Of a DNA stretch of 52,130 bases, positions 11,632 to 19,588 are shown piece after piece. Under the pieces are notes generated by a model, which worked only from the letters and a program-made list of their open reading frames with translations, had not been told where the DNA came from and searched no databases. This DNA comes from Myxococcales bacterium. Lineage in GTDB: Bacteria > Myxococcota > UBA727 > JABDBI01. The DNA is taken from contig JAHFEG010000004.1 in the NCBI GenBank assembly GCA_023248595.1, positions 51,504-103,633 on the forward strand. Direction: 5' to 3'. How positions within the stretch are numbered: position 1 is the stretch's first letter; each line of letters begins with the position of its first letter. Made by a program: the position numbers and the translations under genes.

Positions 11632-13275
11632 ATGAATCCAGAACAAAAGTTAAGCCATCATTCTGAATCTGCACAAGTAGCTTCGCTACAGACTTCTTTG
11701 TCTGCGGATCAAGCAATTTTTAATCGCATCACCAAAAGTGCAGGCGTTGTTGCTTTTTTTACCATGCTCTCACGTTTTGCGGGCTTAGCGCGGGATATGG
11801 TCACTTTTCATTTTTTTGGAGCAAATGCGACGACAGATGCTTTTTTTGTAGCGTTTACAATTCCCAATATACTTCGCCGATTTGTAGCAGAAGGAGCATT
11901 AACGGTTGCATTTATTCCAGTTTATTCTGAAGTGCGTCGCAACGAGGGCGACAAAGCGGCTTTGCAATTTTATGCTGCGGTTTTAGGTCTTCTACTGGTG
12001 ACCTTGGCGCTGCTTGTTTTAGGTGGAGTTACTTTTGCCAGCTATTTGGTTTATGCGTTTGCCAGTGGATTTGCTGAACACCCAGAACAAATGCAGATAG
12101 CGACTTGGCTAACCCGGTTTATGTTTCCTTATGTCTTTTTTATTAGTCTTGTGGCACTTTGCATGGGGGTTCTTAATTCCCATCGGCATTTTGCTGTGCC
12201 AGCGGCGTCACCTATCTTGTTAAATTTGGCGATGATTGGTTGTACTTATGGACTCATTTCTAGATTTAGTGAGCCTATTTGGGCTTTGGCTATTGGGGTT
12301 ATTCTCGGTGGTATTTTACAGTTGCTGATTCAGATTCCTGCTCTTTATCGCTATGGATTATTGGTTTTACCTTCTTTTCAGTGGAATACTAAGCCTGTCA
12401 AAAAATTAGTCCGCATCATGTTTCCTGCTTTATTTGGTATCGCTGTTTACCAGCTGAACTTAATTATTTTACGCCAGCTAGGTAGTTATCTTCCTGCGGG
12501 GCAGATTAGTTACTATTATAATGCGGATCGCCTCATGCAGTTGGCGTTGGGTATTTTCTCGATTTCCATCGCCACTGCTGCTTTACCCATGATGAGTGAA
12601 CAAACAGCGCAAGGGGATCGCGCGGGACTAATGCGAACCTGGTTGTTTTCGACGAAGCTTACTAATTTTATTACGATTCCAGCAGCATGGGGTCTAATGT
12701 TAATTGGTATCCCTATTGTTTCAACTTTGTATTTACATGGGCAATATCACTGGGCAGATGTCCAATTGACAGCATATGCAACCATGGCCTTTGCGCCGGG
12801 ACTTATCTCAATCGCTGTTTCGCGTACGGCCATACAGGTTTTTTTTGCGCTTGAAGATTTGCGAACTTCTGTGATTACTGGAGCAGTTACTGTTGTTGTG
12901 AATTTAATTTTGGGAATTTTGTTATTACGTTTTGAAGTCGTTGGCTTGGCATGGTCGTTGACACTGTCTAGTTGGTTCCAAACAATTATATTAGTGATTT
13001 GGCTTAAACTGCGTATGGGAAAATTAGGGCTTCGCTCTTTGTTAAGTTCTATGATGAAGCAAACATGTTTAGCTGCATTTAGCACTGTTACGGCTTGGCT
13101 CATTTGTTTAAACGCTGATTGGTCCTTGGGGCCAACTTTATGGAACGTCGGCATGCTAGTTTTAGCAATTGGTTCTGCTATGTTTCTATACGCTTTTGGT
13201 GCCATACTTCTAAAATATGAAGAGGCGCTTTTGTTAAAAAGCATTTTGCATTCAAGAATAAAGAAATTTCTATAA
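11632..13275 (+). CDS. murJ: Lipid II flippase MurJ
   Basis: Inner-membrane MOP-superfamily flippase that moves the peptidoglycan precursor lipid II to the periplasm. The 547-aa product has about 14 hydrophobic segments and the family landmarks: SRFAGLARDMVTFHFFGA near residue 45, an FTIPNILRRFVAEGALTVAFIPVYS-type segment in TM2, and the PVYSEVRR arginine cluster. There are about 40 hydrophilic residues before the first membrane segment, longer than in E. coli; the true start could lie inside this tail, as no strong ribosome binding site precedes 11632. It begins 21 bases after the rpsA terminator. Confidence 0.93.
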   Translation: MNPEQKLSHHSESAQVASLQTSLSADQAIFNRITKSAGVVAFFTMLSRFAGLARDMVTFHFFGANATTDAFFVAFTIPNILRRFVAEGALTVAFIPVYSEVRRNEGDKAALQFYAAVLGLLLVTLALLVLGGVTFASYLVYAFASGFAEHPEQMQIATWLTRFMFPYVFFISLVALCMGVLNSHRHFAVPAASPILLNLAMIGCTYGLISRFSEPIWALAIGVILGGILQLLIQIPALYRYGLLVLPSFQWNTKPVKKLVRIMFPALFGIAVYQLNLIILRQLGSYLPAGQISYYYNADRLMQLALGIFSISIATAALPMMSEQTAQGDRAGLMRTWLFSTKLTNFITIPAAWGLMLIGIPIVSTLYLHGQYHWADVQLTAYATMAFAPGLISIAVSRTAIQVFFALEDLRTSVITGAVTVVVNLILGILLLRFEVVGLAWSLTLSSWFQTIILVIWLKLRMGKLGLRSLLSSMMKQTCLAAFSTVTAWLICLNADWSLGPTLWNVGMLVLAIGSAMFLYAFGAILLKYEEALLLKSILHSRIKKFL

Positions 13276-13295
13276 AAAAGCATCGGTACGTTGTC

Positions 13296-13304
13296 TGGTA
13301 TAGT
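13296..13304 (+). promoter_or_regulatory. Possible extended -10 promoter for the 13363 gene
   Basis: TG at 13296-13297 followed by G and TATAGT (13299-13304) fits an extended -10 element about 60 bases before the start codon. No convincing -35 box is visible. Confidence 0.3.
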
Positions 13305-13362
13305 CTGCTCTCAACATCCTTTATCTTAAGCCTTGGCTGTAAAATGCATCCAAGGAGAAATT

Positions 13363-13713
13363 ATGAAATTGCGCCAAGTGGCTATGTTATCGTTAACAGG
13401 TTTATTTCTTGTGTCAGGGATTGCTCTCGCGAAGACAATTGTGACAGACCAGGAAAGTTATGAGCAAGCTGCTATGGAGGCCTGCCAAGGTAAATCTGTC
13501 GGACTTGAATGTAATATTGAATTTGAAGGGGGTTCAATTGGGTTTGGTGTTTGTGTGGAAATTGGTGGCCCAGCAGGTGGTTATTTGACTTGCCAAATTG
13601 ATACGAGTAAAATCGACTGTAAAAATAATTCCTTAGGGACACCGGGGGCATGGCTTACCTTTGGAGCACTAGCTGGAATATTATTGTTTATTCGTCGTCG
13701 CAAACAAGCTTAA
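13363..13713 (+). CDS. Small exported protein with C-terminal TM/Arg sorting-like tail
   Basis: A 116-aa product of unknown function. The start at 13363 is supported by AAGGAG six bases upstream and by a clean Sec signal peptide ending ALA. The mature part is short, glycine-rich and has five cysteines. The C-terminus consists of a Gly/Pro spacer, one hydrophobic helix (WLTFGALAGILLFI) and the basic end RRRKQA. This tripartite tail is the layout of PEP-CTERM and MYXO-CTERM type sorting signals, which are cleaved by membrane-embedded sorting proteases. A CPBP-family protease lies 6 kb away (19589-20278). The cysteine is 10 residues before the helix, further than in classic MYXO-CTERM tails, so assignment is tentative; it could simply be a single-pass membrane protein. 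Confidence 0.65.
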   Translation: MKLRQVAMLSLTGLFLVSGIALAKTIVTDQESYEQAAMEACQGKSVGLECNIEFEGGSIGFGVCVEIGGPAGGYLTCQIDTSKIDCKNNSLGTPGAWLTFGALAGILLFIRRRKQA

Positions 13714-13738
13714 TAACAAAATGTTAGAAATATTTTTA

Positions 13739-13770
13739 ATTGTCGTGCCAGCCTTCGCTGGCACGACAAT
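13739..13770. repeat. Perfect 14-bp palindromic hairpin between convergent genes
   Basis: The arms 13739-13752 and 13757-13770 are exact reverse complements with a CTTC loop. AGAAATATT occurs on both sides, the right copy inside the palindrome AGAAATATTTCT. It separates two convergent genes and could stop or stabilise both transcripts, although no T run follows. It also looks like a REP-type repeat, but only one copy is in the window. Confidence 0.6.
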
Positions 13771-13787
13771 CAGAAATATTTCTGCAT

Positions 13788-14192
13788 TCATTTTTCTATA
13801 ATAACTGTCTTTGGATATTTTGAGGGAAGGGCTTCCTTACTGACGCCAGTGCATTCTGTTAGAGGTTCTTGGCAATTATCTAACGCGCATTTTTCGCACC
13901 ATGATTTTGAGAAACCGATACAGCTGAATAAGCAATTGCTTCTAGTACAGCTAACAAATTGGGAGAAGCAATTAATACATGCTGTGCTTACGTCAACGTG
14001 TTTTGCTTTTAAACAAGCACTGAATGGATCTGTGAAACCCAGCGAAGAGCGCCCGCAATTTTCCCAAGATTTTACAAACTCTAGATTATCTCGATAAATT
14101 GTTTGTGTTTGGTCGACGCATGCATTTTCTCCATAAGCCGCTGCACTGAGGCTCAAGACAATAGCGACTCTAAAAACAAACTTATTAAGCAT
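13788..14192 (-). CDS. Cysteine-rich exported protein
   Basis: A 134-aa product I do not recognise. It has a signal peptide (residues 1-21, ending AAAYG) and about 12 cysteines in a mature part of 113 residues, spaced as CINC, then SC, NC, SC, WCEKC and NC, which suggests six disulfides or a metal site in an exported domain. GGAG lies 8 bases before the ATG but is inside a small hairpin (14201-14219). It follows the DEAD-box helicase on the same strand with a 58-base gap, so it may be cotranscribed with it. Confidence 0.65.
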   Translation of the reverse strand: MLNKFVFRVAIVLSLSAAAYGENACVDQTQTIYRDNLEFVKSWENCGRSSLGFTDPFSACLKAKHVDVSTACINCFSQFVSCTRSNCLFSCIGFSKSWCEKCALDNCQEPLTECTGVSKEALPSKYPKTVIIEK

Positions 14193-14200
14193 AGTTAATA

Positions 14201-14219
14201 CTCCAATATGGATTTGGAG
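14201..14219 (-). promoter_or_regulatory. Hairpin covering the ribosome binding site of the cysteine-rich gene
   Basis: On the minus strand CTCCAA pairs with TTGGAG around a 7-base loop, and the 3' arm contains the GGAG that serves as ribosome binding site for the gene starting at 14192. It could lower translation; the stem is only 6 bp. Confidence 0.3.
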
Positions 14220-14250
14220 AACAAACGAGTCGCGCTTGGGTTTTTATTTC

Positions 14251-16089
14251 CTAGGTTTCGCGCTGATTTCTAAAACGTGGTCTGGACCTCGCCTCTGTTA
14301 ATTTAGCAACTTCGCATAAAATCTGAGCTGGTGCTTCTTCTTTGCTTTGTTTTTGCGGGTCAATCGCTTTATGGCGACCATTCATTGCTTGAATGATTTT
14401 TTCTGAAACCTCAGTGTCAACTTCTACATGGGAACTCGTATCACGAACATTGCCCATACCAGTAAAATGTCCAATGTCGACACCCGTTTCTAAACTCAAA
14501 TGATGAACTAATTGAGTCAAATCAGCAAAGCCGTCTTGGCGACCAATGGTGACATAGAGCCGGGTAAATTCAGATTCGAAATTTTGTGTCGGTGCCGGTG
14601 TGACCTCAATCTTTTCTTTTCTGGGTTCAACTTTAATACGTGGAGCTGGTGTTAGGGGTGGTGCTTTTGTTTTGGGTACTAGTGTTAAAGGTGGCTGTGT
14701 GGGCTGAACTTGGATTTTAGATTTGACCTGTTCTGGTTTTGATGTGTAGACACGATTTTCAGCGTTTTTCACGTAAAAATTTCTAAGGAGAAAGGCGAGA
14801 ATCTCAGTGATGTCAGCTCTTTGTAACATGGATTTTGCGACGGGTAAGTATTGGCTAAATTCGACGCCATCGGCCTCTTCTGTGAGTGCGGTGGCTAGGC
14901 GTTCTGCTTGTAAGCGCATGATCTCGCCGACAGATGGCAACGCTTGTTCTTGCACGTCTAATTCAAATTTTTGGCGCAAGTTGGCGAGCTGTGTCATATC
15001 TTTTCCTCTGGCGAGGCTGACAGCTGTCCCCAGGCTTCCAATCCGTCCGGTTCTTCCTGTGCGATGGACATAAACCTCGTCGTTTTCTGGGAGTTCATAA
15101 TTAAAGACATGGGTAAGGCCGCTGATATCGATGCCTCTAGCGGCGATGTCGGTGGCAATGATCATGTCAAGCGTTCCACTTTTGACATCATGCATCACAC
15201 GTTCACGGGCGCTTTGAGACATGTCGCCATTGAGCGCGCGCGCATGAAACCCAAAACGTCTCAGGTAACGCTCTAGCAAGTCTGTTTCGTCTTTGGTATT
15301 GCAAAAAATGATGGCGTGCTTGGGCTGGTGGAATTCCAGAGCATAAAGCAAATTGCGCGATTTTGGCTGCGTTTCATCTTCTAGATGCACCAAATGTTTA
15401 ATGGTTTTCGACGAGACGTGATCTGAACTTAGATTAATGGAAACAGGATCTTTTAATAAGCTAGCGATGGCACTTTCAATTGCTGGCGGAAGGGTTGCTG
15501 AAAAAAACAGTGTTTGTTTATCTTTTGGCAATTGTTGTAAAAAATAAGTAACGTCTTCCCAGAAACCCATGGAAAGCATTTCATCTGCTTCATCCAAGAC
15601 AGCAGTTTTGATAAATGAAATGTCAAAAACTTTTTTTAAAAATAAATCTTTAATTCGGCCCGGCGTTCCAATGACGATATGAGCGCCTGCTTGTAGAGAG
15701 GCAATTTGGGCATCAAAAGAGGCGCCCCCATAGATAGCTGCAACGCGAATTTGATGGTGATAGCTGAGCCTGCTGCATTCCATGGCGACTTGTTTGGCAA
15801 GTTCACGAGTTGGTACTAAGACTAGAACCTGGGTTTGCTTGAGGTTGGGGTCAAGTTTAGTTAAGAGAGGCAAGCAAAATGCTGCTGTTTTTCCAGAACC
15901 TGTATGGCTTTGCACGACAAGATCTTGGCCGCTTCGAACAGGTTCAAAAACGCTTTGCTGTACGAAGGTCGGTTTTGTGTACCCTAAGTCTTTTAATCCA
16001 AGCAAAACTGTTTCGGGCAAAGCAAAATCTTCGAAGGTGCCTGAAAAAAGTTCATGGGGCAAAACGGGTTCTAAGGTAGGCTCAATCAT
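14251..16089 (-). CDS. DEAD-box ATP-dependent RNA helicase (DeaD/CsdA-like)
   Basis: RNA helicase acting in ribosome assembly or RNA decay. The 612-aa product has the full motif set: Walker A TGSGKT near residue 63, PTRELA, TPGR, DEAD (VLDEADEML), SAT (FFSATLP), and HRTGRTGR. The helicase core ends near residue 370, then a region similar to the DeaD dimerisation part, a Pro/Lys-rich linker (about 450-500) and a C-terminal domain with FTRLYVTIGRQDGF that looks like the DbpA/CsdA RNA-binding fold (about 508-580), ending in an arginine-rich tail. This architecture favours DeaD/CsdA over RhlE. Divergent from the AstA-like gene. Confidence 0.9.
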   Translation of the reverse strand: MIEPTLEPVLPHELFSGTFEDFALPETVLLGLKDLGYTKPTFVQQSVFEPVRSGQDLVVQSHTGSGKTAAFCLPLLTKLDPNLKQTQVLVLVPTRELAKQVAMECSRLSYHHQIRVAAIYGGASFDAQIASLQAGAHIVIGTPGRIKDLFLKKVFDISFIKTAVLDEADEMLSMGFWEDVTYFLQQLPKDKQTLFFSATLPPAIESAIASLLKDPVSINLSSDHVSSKTIKHLVHLEDETQPKSRNLLYALEFHQPKHAIIFCNTKDETDLLERYLRRFGFHARALNGDMSQSARERVMHDVKSGTLDMIIATDIAARGIDISGLTHVFNYELPENDEVYVHRTGRTGRIGSLGTAVSLARGKDMTQLANLRQKFELDVQEQALPSVGEIMRLQAERLATALTEEADGVEFSQYLPVAKSMLQRADITEILAFLLRNFYVKNAENRVYTSKPEQVKSKIQVQPTQPPLTLVPKTKAPPLTPAPRIKVEPRKEKIEVTPAPTQNFESEFTRLYVTIGRQDGFADLTQLVHHLSLETGVDIGHFTGMGNVRDTSSHVEVDTEVSEKIIQAMNGRHKAIDPQKQSKEEAPAQILCEVAKLTEARSRPRFRNQRET

Positions 16090-16259
16090 TGAATTCCTTT
16101 AGGATTAGCAGTCCAACTTCTGTGCCTAATTTTTATGCTTGATGCAAGGAGGTCTATGCTTTTAAATTGAGCAAAACAATCGAACTGGTCCCCCCATATG
16201 AGTGACCGATGGCGCTTGATGGTATTCTTGTTATAAAAAAGACCGCTGGTGAGGTCGCC

Positions 16260-17324
16260 ATGAGCCGTTACAGAATACGCAATGCTGCTTTAAGTGATTT
16301 GCAAGGTGTGATTAGACTTGCTCAAATGCTTAATACCATGAACTTGCCCAATGAAATAAGGGCACTCCAAGAAGTCATTGAGAAATCGGAAAATTCTTTT
16401 AAGGGTCAAATCGCAAACCCCTTTGAGCGCGAATACCTTTTTGTTGTGGAAGATCTCATTTCTGGACTCGTAATAGGAACGAGCCAAATTATATCTCAGC
16501 ATGGCACTAAAGATTTCCCTCATATTTTCTATGATGTCGATGAAGTTGAGCATTATTCAAAAACAGTTGATAAGCTTTTTAAGCATCAAGTCTTGCGTCT
16601 GGGTTTTAATTACGATGGCCCAACAGAAGTTGGGGGTTTGATTTTAGATCCTGAATACCGTCACAGCCCAGAAAAATTAGGAAAACAACTCAGTTTTATC
16701 CGGTTTATGTTTATTGGAATGTACCGGTCTTTATTTAAAGAGCAAATATTGGCTGAACTGCTACCGCCGCTTGGCCCCAATGGCCAGTCGCTATTGTGGG
16801 AAGCTTTGGGGAGGCGTTTTACCGATCTTGATTATTTGCAAGCCGATTATATTTCACGGACAAATAAAGAATTTATTAAAAGTTTGTTTCCGTCGGCTCA
16901 AATTTACAGTGCTTTTTTTGATGAAGAAACAAAAGCAGTCATTGGTGCTGTGGGTCATGCGAGTAAAGCGGCATGTCGTTTGTTGATGCAGATAGGATTT
17001 GCATATCAGCATCGCGTTGATCCTTTTGACGGTGGGCCTCATTTTGAAGCAGAGACTGAAAATGTGTTGCCAGTGACGCAAACACGGCCTTGTGTCTTAG
17101 ATATTTTAGATGAACAAGCCAGCGCAAATATGGGTATGCGCCATGGGTTGATCACTGTTTTAAAAAATCCATTTGCCTGCGATGCCCAGTTTCTTTCCAT
17201 GCACCTATCCTATGGATTATCGACAAATCCTGGCGTCATTCATATTGATCGAGAAGCATTTCACTTTTTAAATGCGCATGCTGGCGATAGCGCACATGTA
17301 CTTGAGATGGGTATTGATGGTTAA
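16260..17324 (+). CDS. Arginine N-succinyltransferase-like (AstA family)
   Basis: A 354-aa member of the AstA/AOST acyltransferase family; AstA transfers succinyl from succinyl-CoA to arginine in the ammonia-producing arginine catabolism pathway. Visible family features are the N-terminal YRIRNAALSDLQGVIRLA, the GNAT-like GGLILDPEYR segment with a basic residue following, the ELLPPLGPNGQSLLWEALGRRFTDL region and YXXAD afterwards, and the late HVDPFDGGPH-type stretch. The start at 16260 follows a GAGG and gives the family N-terminus. None of astB, astC, astD or astE is adjacent, so the substrate is uncertain. The last 40 residues are not obviously conserved. Confidence 0.8.
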   Translation: MSRYRIRNAALSDLQGVIRLAQMLNTMNLPNEIRALQEVIEKSENSFKGQIANPFEREYLFVVEDLISGLVIGTSQIISQHGTKDFPHIFYDVDEVEHYSKTVDKLFKHQVLRLGFNYDGPTEVGGLILDPEYRHSPEKLGKQLSFIRFMFIGMYRSLFKEQILAELLPPLGPNGQSLLWEALGRRFTDLDYLQADYISRTNKEFIKSLFPSAQIYSAFFDEETKAVIGAVGHASKAACRLLMQIGFAYQHRVDPFDGGPHFEAETENVLPVTQTRPCVLDILDEQASANMGMRHGLITVLKNPFACDAQFLSMHLSYGLSTNPGVIHIDREAFHFLNAHAGDSAHVLEMGIDG

Positions 17325-17350
17325 CGAAGTTTGATTTGAAAGAGCCTTTT

Positions 17351-18256
17351 TCAATTATGATCAGTGAGAACCTCATTGATCGCACGCCGAGCAATCTCTG
17401 CCAGCGCTGGGTTGCTGAACTGATAGTATGGCAATGCGATGACTCCCAGATACAACGCCCAGCCACGGCCTCGCACCCAAGTCGCGTCATCTGCTCCAAT
17501 AGCTTCTCGGAAAATATGACGTGTTTTTGCAGGCAAATACGTCCACGCAGCCATTACATCGCATGCGGGGTCACCCATGCCAAGCCCCCCAAAATCGATA
17601 ACGGCGCTGAGCCGACCGTCTTTTGCAAGCATGTTGCCGACATGAAGATCGCCATGTATCCAACTTGGCCGGCCTTTCCACTCGGGTGCTTGCAGGGCTG
17701 CTTCCCATGATAAAGTCGCAGCGCTAATGTCAATAATTCCATCCAGAGATTGAAGTGCTATCCGAATGTCTTCATCATGAATGCGTAAAGGTGTACCGCG
17801 GAAAAAGTTATGTGCGCCAGCGAGTGGGCCGTCGGTTATTTCGATCTTCTGCATCGCAGAGACAAATTGGCCCAAAGTTGCAGCAGCATGGAAAGGATCT
17901 GTAAGGCGTTCGATGACAGCATTATCCCCCTCAATCCACTGATATATAGACCACGGGCAAGGGTAACTATCGGTGGGCACACCGTGTGCCAGTATGAGCG
18001 GAATAGTTAACGGTAAAAGCGGAGCCAGCTGTGGAAGCCATCGTTGTTCTTTTGCTACCTGAGTTGCCGAAGACGGTGTTCGAGGCAAGCGTACAACCAT
18101 ATCATCGCCAAGTCGGTAGATTGCATTGCTAGTTCCAGCCGAGACGAACGATTGAAGAGGAAGACTTGCCCACTGTGGAAACTGCACTGCGATCAGTTCG
18201 CTTACAAGAGATAGATCGACATGAACTTCGTTTGCATGCATCTTTCCTGACGACAT
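17351..18256 (-). CDS. Aminoglycoside phosphotransferase-family protein
   Basis: A 301-aa APH-fold small-molecule kinase. It has the nucleotide-loop region with SAGTSNAIYRLGDDMVVRLP, the catalytic loop HGDLHVGNML near residue 205 and the metal-binding IDFGGLGMGDPACD. Family members phosphorylate aminoglycosides, other antibiotics or metabolites; substrate cannot be read from sequence. GAGGAAAA precedes the ATG. It follows smpB on the same strand with a 27-base gap. By hand count 17521-17640 is about 56% GC while 18361-18420 inside smpB is about 33%, so recent acquisition is plausible. Confidence 0.85.
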   Translation of the reverse strand: MSSGKMHANEVHVDLSLVSELIAVQFPQWASLPLQSFVSAGTSNAIYRLGDDMVVRLPRTPSSATQVAKEQRWLPQLAPLLPLTIPLILAHGVPTDSYPCPWSIYQWIEGDNAVIERLTDPFHAAATLGQFVSAMQKIEITDGPLAGAHNFFRGTPLRIHDEDIRIALQSLDGIIDISAATLSWEAALQAPEWKGRPSWIHGDLHVGNMLAKDGRLSAVIDFGGLGMGDPACDVMAAWTYLPAKTRHIFREAIGADDATWVRGRGWALYLGVIALPYYQFSNPALAEIARRAINEVLTDHN

Positions 18257-18283
18257 AAATATTTTCCTCGTTAAATAATTGAG

Positions 18284-18763
18284 CTATCCACGTCGCATGA
18301 CTCTGGAAACTTCCCGATCAGCATCACGTTTTTTAATGTCTTCGCGCTTGTCGCCTTTGCTTTTTCCTTGCGCAATGGCAAGTAGAACTTTCGCTCTGCC
18401 ATTTTTAAAATACAATTTTAAAGGGATAAGCGTGGAGCCTTTCTTCTGGATTTCTCTTTGTATTTTTTGAATTTCTTTTTTGTGCAGCAATAATTTACGA
18501 GTGCGATCAGCTGTGTGGTTAACGTGGGTGCCGTAAATATAAGGTTCAATTTTAAGACCAATTAAAAAAATTTCGCTGCCCTTTAAAAAAGCATAGGCAT
18601 CGCTAAAATTGAGATGGCGAGCACGCAAAGATTTTACTTCAGTGCCAAGAAGCACAATGCCGCATTCGTAAGTGTCAGAAATACTATAATCGTATCTGGC
18701 TCTGCGATTTTCGGCGATGTTGACGATTTCAGTTTTTTCGACTGTGTTCTTTTGAATTGCCAT
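18284..18763 (-). CDS. smpB: SsrA-binding protein SmpB
   Basis: Partner of tmRNA in rescue of stalled ribosomes. The 159-aa product has ENRRARYDYSISDTYECGIVLLGTEVKSLR near the N-terminus, the central IEPYIYGTHVNHTADRTRKLLLH segment and the basic C-terminal tail KGDKREDIKKRDADREVSRVM, all diagnostic. Length is normal. It follows panB after 16 bases, so both are likely in one transcript. No tmRNA gene was found nearby. Confidence 0.97.
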   Translation of the reverse strand: MAIQKNTVEKTEIVNIAENRRARYDYSISDTYECGIVLLGTEVKSLRARHLNFSDAYAFLKGSEIFLIGLKIEPYIYGTHVNHTADRTRKLLLHKKEIQKIQREIQKKGSTLIPLKLYFKNGRAKVLLAIAQGKSKGDKREDIKKRDADREVSRVMRRG

Positions 18764-18779
18764 AATTTAAACGGGGTTT

Positions 18780-19583
18780 TTAAAAATGATAAGTATGCTC
18801 TGGCCCAGGGAAAGTACCCTGTTGTACTTCATCAACATAAGCTTGGCAAGCACCGGCAATGGCAGCTGTGCCATTAAAAAACTGTTTGACAAATTTGGGC
18901 CTAAATTCAGAATTTAAGTCGAGAAAATCATACAAAACTAAAATTTGACCATCACAATATTTTCCTGCGCCAATGCCAATCGTTGGGATTTGCAGTTTTT
19001 CTGTAATTTCCTTGGCGACGTCTTCAGGGGTGCACTCAATCACCACGGCAAAAGCACCGGCGTCTTGCAAAGCGAAGGCGTCATCTAAAAGGCGTTGTTT
19101 TTCGACAGACGTTTTGCCTTGTACGCGGAATCCCCCTAAAGCATGGACACTTTGAGGGGTGAGGCCAATATGTCCCATCACGGGGATACCAACGTCTACT
19201 AAGCGGCGGACACGGTTTTGAATGGTGACGCCACCCTCGAGTTTGACAGAGTGGGCACCGGCCTTCATGAGTAGTCCGGCATTTTTGAGCGTTTCTTCGT
19301 CGTTGATTTGATAGCTTAGAAAAGGCATGTCGGCGACGACGTGTACCCGTTTGGTGCTGCGGGAAACTGCGCGGGTATGATAAACGATTTCGTTCACATC
19401 AACGTTTAGAGTAGTTGGTTCGCCTTTAATAACCATGCCCAAGCTATCGCCCACTAAAACAAAATCGACGGCCGTATGCTGGTCGATTAATTGAGCAAAG
19501 GTGGCGTCATAGCAAGTTAAAGCGCAGATGCGTTGCCTTAAAGATTTTTTTTGGAGCAATTGCGGGGCTGTGATGTGACTCAT
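18780..19583 (-). CDS. panB: 3-methyl-2-oxobutanoate hydroxymethyltransferase
   Basis: First committed step of pantothenate synthesis, making ketopantoate from 2-oxoisovalerate. Family motifs seen are LTCYDATFA, VGDSLGMVI, KLEGG, MGHIGLTPQS, VIECTPEDVAKEIT and GIGAGKYCDGQILVLYD. I chose the ATG at 19583, giving 267 aa; a TTG-started frame five codons longer overlaps the stop of the upstream CPBP gene. panC is not adjacent. Confidence 0.96.
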   Translation of the reverse strand: MSHITAPQLLQKKSLRQRICALTCYDATFAQLIDQHTAVDFVLVGDSLGMVIKGEPTTLNVDVNEIVYHTRAVSRSTKRVHVVADMPFLSYQINDEETLKNAGLLMKAGAHSVKLEGGVTIQNRVRRLVDVGIPVMGHIGLTPQSVHALGGFRVQGKTSVEKQRLLDDAFALQDAGAFAVVIECTPEDVAKEITEKLQIPTIGIGAGKYCDGQILVLYDFLDLNSEFRPKFVKQFFNGTAAIAGACQAYVDEVQQGTFPGPEHTYHF

Positions 19584-19588
19584 AAAAT

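Noticed and set aside
12747-13283. 178-aa minus-strand frame inside murJ
   Set aside because: Antisense shadow of the membrane protein gene, with no start signal of its own.
18257-18283. tmRNA (ssrA) next to smpB
   Set aside because: Only 27 bases separate smpB and the phosphotransferase gene, and the sequence on either side is coding; no room for tmRNA.
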